DNA from: CAWJFJ01 sp963800065 | GTDB taxonomy: Bacteria; Actinomycetota; Acidimicrobiia; Acidimicrobiales; UBA8190 | Direction: 5' to 3' | DNA: 64,000 nt | NCBI GenBank assembly: GCA_963800065.1 | Contig: CAWCZO010000002.1 | Coordinates: 186,001-250,000 of the forward strand | Shown: in pieces, positions 43,623 to 51,054 of the stretch | Layout: each line of letters opens with the position of its first letter | Position numbering within the stretch: the first letter of the stretch is position 1 | Notes under the pieces: generated by a model | Told to the model about the DNA's origin: nothing | Database searches by the model: none | The model's input: only the letters and a program-made list of their open reading frames with translations | Position numbers and translations under genes: made by a program

Positions 43623-44861
43623 GTGATTCGGGCCGAGGTACTCGATTGTGGGATCCGGCTCGTCACCGAGCCGATGTCAGACGTCCGATCGGTGACGGTC
43701 GGGGTCTGGGTGGGGACAGGATCGCGCGATGAGGACGAGGGGCACGCCGGAGCGTCTCACTTTCTCGAGCACCTGCTCTTCAAGGGCACGCCGTCGTGGA
43801 GCTCGGCCGACATAGCCGAGGCCGTCGACGAGGTCGGCGGTGACATGAACGCCTTCACCACCAAGGAGTACACGGCCTTCTACATCAGGTTGCTCTCGGA
43901 GGATCTCCCCCTGGGGCTCGACGTCCTCGGCGCCATCATGACGGACCCGGCCCTGCGCCCCGAGGACATCGAAGCCGAGCGCCAGGTCATCCTGGACGAG
44001 ATCCTCATGCACGCCGACGAGCCCTCGGACTTGGCCGCCGAACAGTGCACCGGCGCGTTGTTCCCCCACCACCCCCTCGGACGCGAGGTCCTGGGTGCCC
44101 CACCCAGCGTCTCGGCCCTCGACGCTGCGGAGATCCGGTGCTTCTTCGACGCCCACTACCGCACGGGGAATCTCGTCCTTTCAGCCGCCGGGGATCTCGA
44201 CCACGAGCGACTCGGTGCCGAGGTGGAGCGACGTTTCGCCGGGCGTTCCGGCGGCGGCGCCCCGGCACGGGTGCCCCCCGACGCCCCGGCGCAGACCCTC
44301 GTCGTCACCCGGCGCCCGACTGAGCAGGTCCATCTGGTCGTGGGGCTGCGGGCCCCGGGCCGCCACTCCGAGGACCGCTGGGCGCTGGCCGTGCTCAACC
44401 ACGTCCTCGGCGGTGGGATCGCCAGCCGGCTGTTCCAGGAAGTCCGCGAACGGCGAGGCCTGGCGTACTCGATCTGGTCCGAGCGGACCCACTACGACGA
44501 GATCGGCTCACTGGCCGTCAACGTCGGGACGGCTCCCGAGCACGCCCGCGAGGTCCTCGCCCTCGTCCACGCCGAACTGGACCGGCTGGCGGAGGACGGC
44601 ATCACGGCGCGCGAGTTGTCGGTGGCCAGGGGTCATCTGCGGGCCGAGACACTGCTCTCGCTCGAGGATTCGGGGGCCCGCATGAGCCGCGTCGGATCGA
44701 GCCTGCTGCTCCACGGTCACGTCCTGGACATCGACGATCTCCTGGCCCGCGTCGACGCCGTGACCGTCGAGGACGTGGCCAGGGTGGCCGGGAAGCTGGC
44801 CGACGAGCCGCGCACCTTGTCGGTGGTGGGACCGTTCGACCGCCACGACTTCGAGACGTGA
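43623..44861 (+). CDS. M16 family zinc metallopeptidase (pitrilysin/MPP-beta like)
   Basis: A 412-residue protease. The inverted zinc motif HFLEH (H46, E49, H50) is present, with downstream acidic ligands in the EYTAFYIRLL to EAERQVILDEI region. The C-terminal half holds the inactive M16 repeat (RRGLAYSIWSE). GTG 43623 gives MIRAEVLDCGIRLVTEPM, the usual family start. pnp followed by an M16 peptidase and dapB is a conserved actinobacterial order. The substrate is unknown. Confidence 0.88.
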   Translation: MIRAEVLDCGIRLVTEPMSDVRSVTVGVWVGTGSRDEDEGHAGASHFLEHLLFKGTPSWSSADIAEAVDEVGGDMNAFTTKEYTAFYIRLLSEDLPLGLDVLGAIMTDPALRPEDIEAERQVILDEILMHADEPSDLAAEQCTGALFPHHPLGREVLGAPPSVSALDAAEIRCFFDAHYRTGNLVLSAAGDLDHERLGAEVERRFAGRSGGGAPARVPPDAPAQTLVVTRRPTEQVHLVVGLRAPGRHSEDRWALAVLNHVLGGGIASRLFQEVRERRGLAYSIWSERTHYDEIGSLAVNVGTAPEHAREVLALVHAELDRLAEDGITARELSVARGHLRAETLLSLEDSGARMSRVGSSLLLHGHVLDIDDLLARVDAVTVEDVARVAGKLADEPRTLSVVGPFDRHDFET

Positions 44862-44886
44862 ACGTCACCGTTGCGTCGGCGCCCGG

Positions 44887-44892
44887 TAGGGT
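44887..44892 (+). promoter_or_regulatory. Leaderless -10 hexamer for dapB
   Basis: TAGGGT ends 6 nt before ATG 44899, with no Shine-Dalgarno in the 37-bp gap after the peptidase gene. Confidence 0.5.
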
Positions 44893-44898
44893 CGGGCC

Positions 44899-45708
44899 AT
44901 GGTGCGGGTGGGAGTGCTCGGAGCTGGGGGCCGAATGGGTCGCGAGGTCTGCCGGGCGGTGTCCGACGATGACGAGCTGGAGTTGGTAGCGGCCGTCGAT
45001 CCCGCCCTGGCCGGGATCGATTTGCGCCAGGTCACCGGCTCCGACGGTGCCGGCATCCAGGTCGCCGGCGACGTCAGTGACCTCGAGCGCGCCGGGGCCG
45101 AGGTGGCTGTCGACTTCACGGTGGCAGCGGTTGCGGCCGAGAACATGCGCTGGTGCGCGGCCAACGGGGTCCACTGCGTTGTCGGCACCACAGGCATTTC
45201 CGAAGTCGATCTCGGAGAAATCGAAGCGCTCTTCTCATCGTCGGCCGCCAACTGCATCCTGGCCGCCAATTTCGCCATCGGCGCCGTTCTCATGATGCGT
45301 TTCGCCGAGCTGGCGGCGCCGTTCATGGACGGAGTCGAGATCGTGGAGCTCCACCACGACGGGAAGCTCGACGCCCCCTCGGGCACCGCCCTCAAGACAG
45401 CGCAGCGGGTCGACGAGGCCCGGCGCGCCGCGGGCCGCCCGCCGTGGCCGGCCGACCGCACGGCATCGGTCGTCCTGCCCGGAGCCCGCGGCGGCGACGG
45501 TCCGGGGGGGATCCGGATCCACTCGGTCCGTCTTCCGGGGCTGGTCGCCCATCAGGAGATCGTGTTCGGAGCCCCGGGCCAGAGCCTGACTCTGCGCCAG
45601 GATTCCTACGACCGCTCGTCGTACATGCCCGGCGTCCTCCTGGCGGTGAAGTCGGTGGCGGACCGGCCCGGTCTCACCGTGGGACTCGACAGCCTCCTCT
45701 CGTTCTGA
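44899..45708 (+). CDS. dapB: 4-hydroxy-tetrahydrodipicolinate reductase
   Basis: A 269-residue enzyme, second step of diaminopimelate synthesis, using NAD(P)H. VGVLGAGGRMGREVCRAV is the dinucleotide fold; VVGTTGISEVDL and ELHHDGKLDAPSGTAL are signature segments, the latter with the catalytic His and substrate-binding Lys. dapA is not adjacent but lies beyond the TetR/diiron group, 2.7 kb on. Confidence 0.95.
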   Translation: MVRVGVLGAGGRMGREVCRAVSDDDELELVAAVDPALAGIDLRQVTGSDGAGIQVAGDVSDLERAGAEVAVDFTVAAVAAENMRWCAANGVHCVVGTTGISEVDLGEIEALFSSSAANCILAANFAIGAVLMMRFAELAAPFMDGVEIVELHHDGKLDAPSGTALKTAQRVDEARRAAGRPPWPADRTASVVLPGARGGDGPGGIRIHSVRLPGLVAHQEIVFGAPGQSLTLRQDSYDRSSYMPGVLLAVKSVADRPGLTVGLDSLLSF

Positions 45709-45732
45709 GGGCGCTCCGGTCCTTCTGAAGGG

Positions 45733-45760
45733 GCCGGGACCGGCCGCTAGCCGGACCGGC
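45733..45760 (+). repeat. Paired GCCGG-CCGGC palindromes upstream of TetR gene 1
   Basis: GCCGGGACCGGC (45733-45744) and GCCGGACCGGC (45750-45760) are two near-identical palindromes, starts 17 nt apart, just before the -10 of the first TetR gene. They could be operator sites or part of a dapB terminator. Confidence 0.4.
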
Positions 45761-45767
45761 TCACCAT

Positions 45768-45773
45768 TAACGT
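45768..45773 (+). promoter_or_regulatory. Leaderless -10 hexamer for TetR gene 1
   Basis: TAACGT ends 7 nt before GTG 45781; no ribosome binding site is present. Confidence 0.45.
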
Positions 45774-45780
45774 TGCCCGG

Positions 45781-46365
45781 GTGGACACTGAACCCCGGCA
45801 GCGGATCCTCGAGGCCACCTACGCCTGCGTGGCGCGATGGGGGTTGTCCAAGACGACCGTCGAAGACGCGGCGCGTCAGGCCGGGTTGTCGCGCGCCACC
45901 GTGTACCGCTACTTCCCCGGAGGCCGTGACGAACTCGTCGATGCCGTCGTCTCCTGGCAATACTTCGAGTTCTTCGGCCGCCTCTACGAGGAGGTCCACG
46001 GAGCCACGTCGCTCGAGGAGGTCCTCGAACGCGGCCTCCTCTTCGCCCGGCGGCAGGTCCTCGAGCACGAAGTCCTCCAGAAGGTCCTGCAGACCGAGCC
46101 GGACGTCCTTCTGCCCAAGCTCACGGTGGAGTCCAACCGGACCGTCGGACTGATAAGCGGCTTCCTCGTCCCCTACCTCCAGGAGCACGGCCTGCCCGAC
46201 GGCCTCGCCGTTCACGAGGCCGCCGACTTCCTGGCCCGGATGATCCTGTCGTACATCTCGGCGCCCGGTCGCTGGGACCTCTCCGACCCCGCCGAGGTCC
46301 GCAAACTGGTCCGGGTGGAGCTACTCCCCGGAGTGGTCTCGAAAACGCAGACAGTGGACGGTTGA
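45781..46365 (+). CDS. TetR-family transcriptional regulator 1
   Basis: 194 residues. The helix-turn-helix reads WGLSKTTVEDAARQAGLSRATVYRYFPGG (about 20-48). The C-terminal ligand domain is unassigned. It is clearly paralogous to the next gene: shared KTT-DxAR-AG-SRATVYR-FPGG-D core, a matching EPDVLLP/EPEVILP segment, and similar VRKLVRVELLP/VRRLVRTFVLP ends. The two probably arose by tandem duplication. The effector is unknown; a role in controlling the downstream diiron gene is inferred from order. Confidence 0.85.
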   Translation: MDTEPRQRILEATYACVARWGLSKTTVEDAARQAGLSRATVYRYFPGGRDELVDAVVSWQYFEFFGRLYEEVHGATSLEEVLERGLLFARRQVLEHEVLQKVLQTEPDVLLPKLTVESNRTVGLISGFLVPYLQEHGLPDGLAVHEAADFLARMILSYISAPGRWDLSDPAEVRKLVRVELLPGVVSKTQTVDG

Positions 46366-46398
46366 GGCTACTTCCCGGTGCCTGGAGCCTTCGCTTCG

Positions 46399-46432
46399 TT
46401 GACAATGAGACACTCATCGCAATATTGTCTCA
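46399..46432 (+). promoter_or_regulatory. Promoter with overlapping operator for TetR gene 2
   Basis: TTGACA (46399-46404) and TATTGT (46423-46428) with an 18-nt spacer, ending 7 nt before GTG 46436. The same bases form inverted repeats: TGAGACA (46406-46412) with TGTCTCA (46426-46432), and ATGAG-ACA-CTCAT (46405-46417). This is a typical layout for TetR autorepression. The 70-bp patch is conspicuously A+T-rich compared with its surroundings. Confidence 0.65.
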
Positions 46433-46435
46433 GCA

Positions 46436-47194
46436 GTGGGTAGTGCGCGGTTACAGCTCGTCGGTGATGACGACCACGACCGCGTCGCGGCTCGCCGGCG
46501 CCTCTCCGAGGATGGGGCGACCCCCCAGCGGGTCCGGCTGGCCGACGCCGCTCTGCGTTGCATCGCCCGGCAGGGAATGGCCAAGACGACGCTCGACGAC
46601 GTGGCTCGCGCCGCGGGGTGCAGCCGGGCCACCGTCTACCGCGTCTTCCCCGGTGGGAAGGACGGTCTGCTGTCGGCGGTGGTCGACACCGAGGTAGCCC
46701 GCTTCTTCAGCGCCCTGGCGCTCCGGATGGGTGCGGCGACCGATCTCGAAGACGTGCTGGTCGCCGGTATGAACGAGGCTGCCGTCCGCATAACCGAGCA
46801 CCCGGGACTGTCGTTCCTGCTGGAACACGAACCCGAGGTGATCCTCCCGCATCTGGCCTTCTCCCACATGGACGGCGTTCTCGAGGTCTCGTCGACCTTC
46901 ACCGCGCCCTTCCTCGGCCGCTGGCTCGACCACGACGAAGCGAAGCGGGTGGCTCAGTGGGCGGCCCGCATCGTGCTCTCCCATCTCCTGTGCCCGGCCG
47001 ACGGCGTCGACCTCACCGATGAGGCCCGGGTCCGCCGGCTTGTCCGCACCTTCGTTCTGCCCGCAGATGGTTCCGCCTGCCGGGCCACGACCCACACCAC
47101 GACCCGGACAACAGCCACAGCCCGCAGCGGAGGAGTCGAGGGAATCGACCGACCTTCACCATCTACCCGAGCGATCAAGGGGGAAGCGTCATGA
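46436..47194 (+). CDS. TetR-family transcriptional regulator 2
   Basis: 252 residues, with about 40 charged residues before the helix-turn-helix (QGMAKTTLDDVARAAGCSRATVYR) and about 30 Thr/Ala/Arg-rich residues at the C-terminus. Paralogue of the preceding gene. Its stop overlaps the ATG of the diiron gene by 4 bp, so the two are one transcript. It probably represses this pair through the palindrome in its own promoter (inference). Confidence 0.85.
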   Translation: MGSARLQLVGDDDHDRVAARRRLSEDGATPQRVRLADAALRCIARQGMAKTTLDDVARAAGCSRATVYRVFPGGKDGLLSAVVDTEVARFFSALALRMGAATDLEDVLVAGMNEAAVRITEHPGLSFLLEHEPEVILPHLAFSHMDGVLEVSSTFTAPFLGRWLDHDEAKRVAQWAARIVLSHLLCPADGVDLTDEARVRRLVRTFVLPADGSACRATTHTTTRTTATARSGGVEGIDRPSPSTRAIKGEAS

Positions 47195-48318
47195 CGGATC
47201 AGATGCGCCCGACGGCCGAGATCATCGGCCGCGAGGAGATCAACGACCTCGAGGCCATCATGTCGGTCGTCAACACCGACTCCGATGAGAAGTTGCACTC
47301 GGTCCATTCGGTGTACGACACGGTCTTTACCTGGGACTACGAGAAGGGCCAGCGTCCCAAGCTGGACAAGTTGTACGAAAAGGCCAAGAAGGCCCAGTGG
47401 AACGGCCAGACCGACCTCCCCTGGGAGACCGAAGTGGACCAGGAAAAGGTGGTGGCGGCCAACGCCATCGCCAACGGCGGTTTCCACGAAGGGATCGACG
47501 TCTCGGGAACGTGCGTCGCCAGTTGGGGTGACAAGGAGTGGCTCCAGTTCGGCGTTGAGAGTCAGAACTGGACGCTGTCGCAGTTCATGCACGGCGAGCA
47601 GGGGGCCCTCGTCTGCACGGCCAAGATCGTCGAGTCCGTTCCGTGGATCGACGCCAAGTACTATGCCGCCACCCAGGTCGTCGACGAAGCCCGGCATGTC
47701 GAGGTGTTCTCCAAGTACCTGGACGACAAGCTGTCGGGCCACTACCCGATCAACGCCCACCTCCGTATGCTCCTCGACGACATCATCGCCGACAAACGGT
47801 GGGACATGACCTACCTCGGGATGCAGATCATGGTCGAGGGCCTGGCCCTGGCCGCGTTCGGCTTCATGCACCAGATGACCACCGAGCCCCTGCTCAAGCA
47901 GCTGCTGCGCTACGTCATGTCGGACGAGTCGCGCCATGTGGCCTTCGGCGTCCTGAGCCTCCAGGAGTACTACGACCAGCTTTCGGCGGGGGAGATCCGC
48001 GAGCGCCAGGAGTTCGCCTTCGAGGCGGCCGTCCGTATGCGTGACCGGTTCCTCCAGCAGGAGGTGTGGGACCGGATGGGGGCCAATCCCAAGGAGATCG
48101 TCCCGCTGCTCATGCAGGTGCCCGAACGCCAGACGTTCCAGACCTTGCTGTTCTCGAAGATCGTCCCCAACTGCAAGAAGCTCGGACTCCTCGACGCCGC
48201 CGACGGATGGCTGCGCCAGAAGTTCACCGAGCTCGGCGTGATCGCCTTCGAGGACTGGGCCGACACCGGCGAGGAGTACGACAGTCTCCAGGCCACGGGG
48301 GCCGAAGCCGTCGCCTGA
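47191..48318 (+). CDS. Ferritin-like diiron-carboxylate protein, function unknown
   Basis: A 375-residue R2/ferritin-like protein. A full diiron ligand set is visible: E136 (HGEQGA), E166 and H169 (DEARH), E216 (MVEGLA), E246 and H249 (SDESRH); each helix pair is 30 residues apart. No signal peptide. It is longer than typical R2lox proteins and lacks any reductase partner nearby. Members could be oxygenases, oxidases or N-oxygenases; the substrate is not predictable. ATG 47191 follows AAGGGGGA and overlaps the TetR 2 stop. Control by a small-molecule-sensing repressor suggests an inducible detoxification or lipid oxidation role (inference). Confidence 0.8.
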   Translation: MTDQMRPTAEIIGREEINDLEAIMSVVNTDSDEKLHSVHSVYDTVFTWDYEKGQRPKLDKLYEKAKKAQWNGQTDLPWETEVDQEKVVAANAIANGGFHEGIDVSGTCVASWGDKEWLQFGVESQNWTLSQFMHGEQGALVCTAKIVESVPWIDAKYYAATQVVDEARHVEVFSKYLDDKLSGHYPINAHLRMLLDDIIADKRWDMTYLGMQIMVEGLALAAFGFMHQMTTEPLLKQLLRYVMSDESRHVAFGVLSLQEYYDQLSAGEIRERQEFAFEAAVRMRDRFLQQEVWDRMGANPKEIVPLLMQVPERQTFQTLLFSKIVPNCKKLGLLDAADGWLRQKFTELGVIAFEDWADTGEEYDSLQATGAEAVA

Positions 48319-48385
48319 CCGGGGCCATCGACACCCGTTCGCTGCCGACCGCCGCCCCTCGTCACCGCCGGGGCGCGATCCCCGT

Positions 48386-48391
48386 TAGCCT
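48386..48391 (+). promoter_or_regulatory. Leaderless -10 hexamer for dapA
   Basis: TAGCCT ends 6 nt before GTG 48398 in the 79-bp gap after the diiron gene; no Shine-Dalgarno. Confidence 0.5.
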
Positions 48392-48397
48392 GGCGCC

Positions 48398-49342
48398 GTG
48401 GCATCGATCCCGGGAGCCGGTCGCTTCGGCGCCGTCGTGACGGCGATGGTCACCCCCTTCGACGACTCGGGGGCGCTCGATCTCGACGGGGCTGTGACCC
48501 TGGCCCGATGGCTGGCCGCCCACGGCAGCGACGGACTGGTGGTGGCCGGCACCACCGGGGAGGCCCCCGTCCTCTCCGACGGCGAGTGCGCCGATCTGTG
48601 GCGGGCGGTGGCGGAGGCCGTCACCGTCCCCGTCATCGCCGGAACGGGGACCAACGACACCCGACATTCCATCGACCGCACCGCCATCGCCGCCGACGCC
48701 GGTGTGGACGGGATCCTGCTGGTGACGCCCTACTACAACCGGCCCTCCCAACACGGGTTGGCCGACCATTTCGCCGCCGTCGCCGACAGCACCGGTCTCC
48801 CCGTCATGCTCTACGACATCCCGGTGCGGGCGGGCCGCAAGATCGCCCACGAGACCATGCTGAGGCTGGCCCGGGCGGTGCCCAACATTGTGGGAGTGAA
48901 GGACGCCGCCGGAGACGTGGCGGCCACTGCCCGGATGGTGGCGGAGGCGCCCGACGGCTTCGAGGTCTACTGCGGAGACGACAACCTGGCCCTGGCCTTC
49001 CTGGCGGTGGGGGCCGTCGGTTTGGTGAGCGTGGCCAGTCACTGGGCCGGAATCGAGATGGGGCAGATGGTGAGCGCCTTCGCCAAGGGCGACGTCGACG
49101 CCGCCCGGTCCCTGAACGCCCGCCTGATCGAGTCCTACGACTTCGAGTCGACCGACACCCATCCGAACCCGGTCCCGGCCAAGGCGGCGTGCCGCGCCCT
49201 CGGCCTGCCGGCCGGACAGTGCCGGCTGCCCCTCGGTGCCGCCGCCCCCGAGCTCGACGGACAGGCCCGGCTGGTGATGTCGCGTCTGGGCCGGACCCCC
49301 GGGGGCGTCACCGACACGCGGGCAGGCGGACCGCTTGCCTGA
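48398..49342 (+). CDS. dapA: 4-hydroxy-tetrahydrodipicolinate synthase
   Basis: A 314-residue class I aldolase condensing pyruvate with aspartate semialdehyde. The Schiff-base lysine is K168 (VGVKDAAGD) and the catalytic tyrosine Y113 (TPYYNRPSQ). VVAGTTGEAPVLSDGE binds pyruvate. It overlaps the RNase J start by 8 bp. Together with dapB, F, C, D and E it completes the succinylase branch. Confidence 0.96.
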   Translation: MASIPGAGRFGAVVTAMVTPFDDSGALDLDGAVTLARWLAAHGSDGLVVAGTTGEAPVLSDGECADLWRAVAEAVTVPVIAGTGTNDTRHSIDRTAIAADAGVDGILLVTPYYNRPSQHGLADHFAAVADSTGLPVMLYDIPVRAGRKIAHETMLRLARAVPNIVGVKDAAGDVAATARMVAEAPDGFEVYCGDDNLALAFLAVGAVGLVSVASHWAGIEMGQMVSAFAKGDVDAARSLNARLIESYDFESTDTHPNPVPAKAACRALGLPAGQCRLPLGAAAPELDGQARLVMSRLGRTPGGVTDTRAGGPLA

Positions 49343-50996
49343 ACCGGTCCGCGTCAGCTTCCTCGGCGGCCTGGGTGAGATCGGCCGGAACTGCGCCTGC
49401 ATCGAGGTCGACGGACGCATGGTCGTCCTCGACTGCGGGATCATGTTCCCCGACGCCGACATGCCCGGCATCGACCTCGTCCTCCCCGATCTCTCCTATC
49501 TGCGCGACCACGCCGATCAGGTCGAGGCGGTGGTACTCACCCACGGCCACGAGGATCACACCGGGGGCCTCGCCTATCTCCTTCGAGACCTCTCCGTCCC
49601 GGTCTACGGATCGGCACTGACCCTGGGGTTGGCCCGCAACCGGGTGGAGGAGGCGGGGCTGGCCGACCGGGCCGACTTCGTCGAGGTCCACGACGGCGAA
49701 AAGCGGTCGGTGGGGCCGTTCGAGGTCGAGTTCATCCCCGTCACCCATTCCGTTCCCCACGGGTTCGCCACCGCCTTCCACACGCCCCAGGGGATCGTCC
49801 TGCACTCCGGGGATTTCAAGCTCGACCTCACACCGGTGGACGGGCGCCTCACCGACCTGGCCCATATCGGCGCTCTGGCCGACGGCCCCGGCATCCGGTT
49901 GCTTCTCTCGGACTCCACCAACGCCGAGGAGCCCGGGTTCACCGACTCCGAGAGCAACGTGGGCGCCACCCTGCGACGACTTTTCGCTGTTCACGGGGGA
50001 CGCCGGCTGGTGGTGACCTGCTTCGCCAGTCACATCCACCGTGTCCAACAGGTCATCGACGCCGCGCTGTCGTGCGGACGCAAGGTGGCGACGCTCGGAC
50101 GGTCGATGGCCAAGAACGTGGAGCTGGCCCGTCGCCTGGACCTGCTTCACGTCCCCGACGACGCCTTCGTCGACGTCGAGGACATCGACAGCCTGGAGCC
50201 CGGGCGCGTGTGCGTGGTGTCCACAGGATCCCAGGGCGAGCCCCTGTCGGCCCTGTCGCTGATGGCGGCGGGGGAGAGCAAGTGGCTCAAGCTCCGTCCC
50301 GGCGACGTCGTGGTGATCAGCGCTCACCCCATCCCCGGCAACGAATGGGCCGTCGGACGCGTCATCGACCGCCTCCACCGCCGCGGAGCCGAGGTGATCC
50401 ACACCGGGATGGAGCCGGTCCACGTGAGCGGGCACGCCCGTCAGGGCGAACTCCAGACCCTCCTGGCCGTGGCCCGACCCGAGTGGTTCATCCCCGTGCA
50501 CGGGGAATACCGCCACATGGTGCACCACGCCCGCCTGGCCGTGAGGATGGGGGTCAACGAGGACAATGCGCTGTTGTGCGAGGACGGGGACTCGGTCGTC
50601 ATCGCCGACGACGGTGTCTGGCGAGGCGACGACGTGCCCGCCGGTTTCCTCTATGTCGACGGGACCGTGGGGGATGTGGGCCACGGCGTCCTGCGGGACC
50701 GCCGCGTCCTGGCCGAGGAAGGGGTGGTCGTGGTGGTGGCCACCGTGGACCCCCACGCCGCGGAGGTCGTGAGCCCACCGGAGATCATCACCCGGGGTTG
50801 GATCCACGCCCCCGAAGCCGAGGAGCTGCTCGAGGAGGCCAGCCTGGTGGTCCGGGTCGCCTTGGAGAAAGCCCTGGCCGACGGGGCCGTCGACCAGGAG
50901 ACCCTGCGGCGCCACGCCCGCAAGGCGCTGGGCAAGCTGGTCGGCGAGCGAACCCGGCGCCGGCCCATGATCGTGCCCGTCGTCGTCATCGTCTGA
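49335..50996 (+). CDS. rnj: Ribonuclease J
   Basis: A 553-residue metallo-beta-lactamase/beta-CASP RNase with 5'-3' exo- and endonuclease activity. The zinc motif is THGHEDHTGG (H70, H72, D74, H75). The beta-CASP part has VVTCFASHIHR and PVHGEYRHM. The start is TTG 49335, inside dapA's end; no ATG or GTG fits the N-terminus MPEPVRVSFLGGLGEIGRN. dapA-rnj adjacency is common in Actinobacteria. Confidence 0.94.
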   Translation: MPEPVRVSFLGGLGEIGRNCACIEVDGRMVVLDCGIMFPDADMPGIDLVLPDLSYLRDHADQVEAVVLTHGHEDHTGGLAYLLRDLSVPVYGSALTLGLARNRVEEAGLADRADFVEVHDGEKRSVGPFEVEFIPVTHSVPHGFATAFHTPQGIVLHSGDFKLDLTPVDGRLTDLAHIGALADGPGIRLLLSDSTNAEEPGFTDSESNVGATLRRLFAVHGGRRLVVTCFASHIHRVQQVIDAALSCGRKVATLGRSMAKNVELARRLDLLHVPDDAFVDVEDIDSLEPGRVCVVSTGSQGEPLSALSLMAAGESKWLKLRPGDVVVISAHPIPGNEWAVGRVIDRLHRRGAEVIHTGMEPVHVSGHARQGELQTLLAVARPEWFIPVHGEYRHMVHHARLAVRMGVNEDNALLCEDGDSVVIADDGVWRGDDVPAGFLYVDGTVGDVGHGVLRDRRVLAEEGVVVVVATVDPHAAEVVSPPEIITRGWIHAPEAEELLEEASLVVRVALEKALADGAVDQETLRRHARKALGKLVGERTRRRPMIVPVVVIV

Positions 50997-51006
50997 GCTG
51001 CCCCTC

Positions 51007-51023
51007 CCCCCGGTCCTCGGGGG
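51007..51023 (+). terminator. Weak hairpin after rnj
   Basis: CCCCCG (51007-51012) and CGGGGG (51018-51023) form a 6-bp stem with loop GTCCT, 10 nt after the rnj stop. Only a partial T-rich tail follows, so termination is uncertain. Confidence 0.3.
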
Positions 51024-51039
51024 CTGTTGGGACTGCTGT

Positions 51040-51045
51040 TACCGT
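51040..51045 (+). promoter_or_regulatory. Candidate -10 hexamer for ftsK
   Basis: TACCGT ends 9 nt before GTG 51055, or 6 nt before an in-frame ATT at 51052. Compared with the other leaderless genes here the GTG spacing is 3 nt too long. Confidence 0.35.
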
Positions 51046-51054
51046 TGTGGCATT

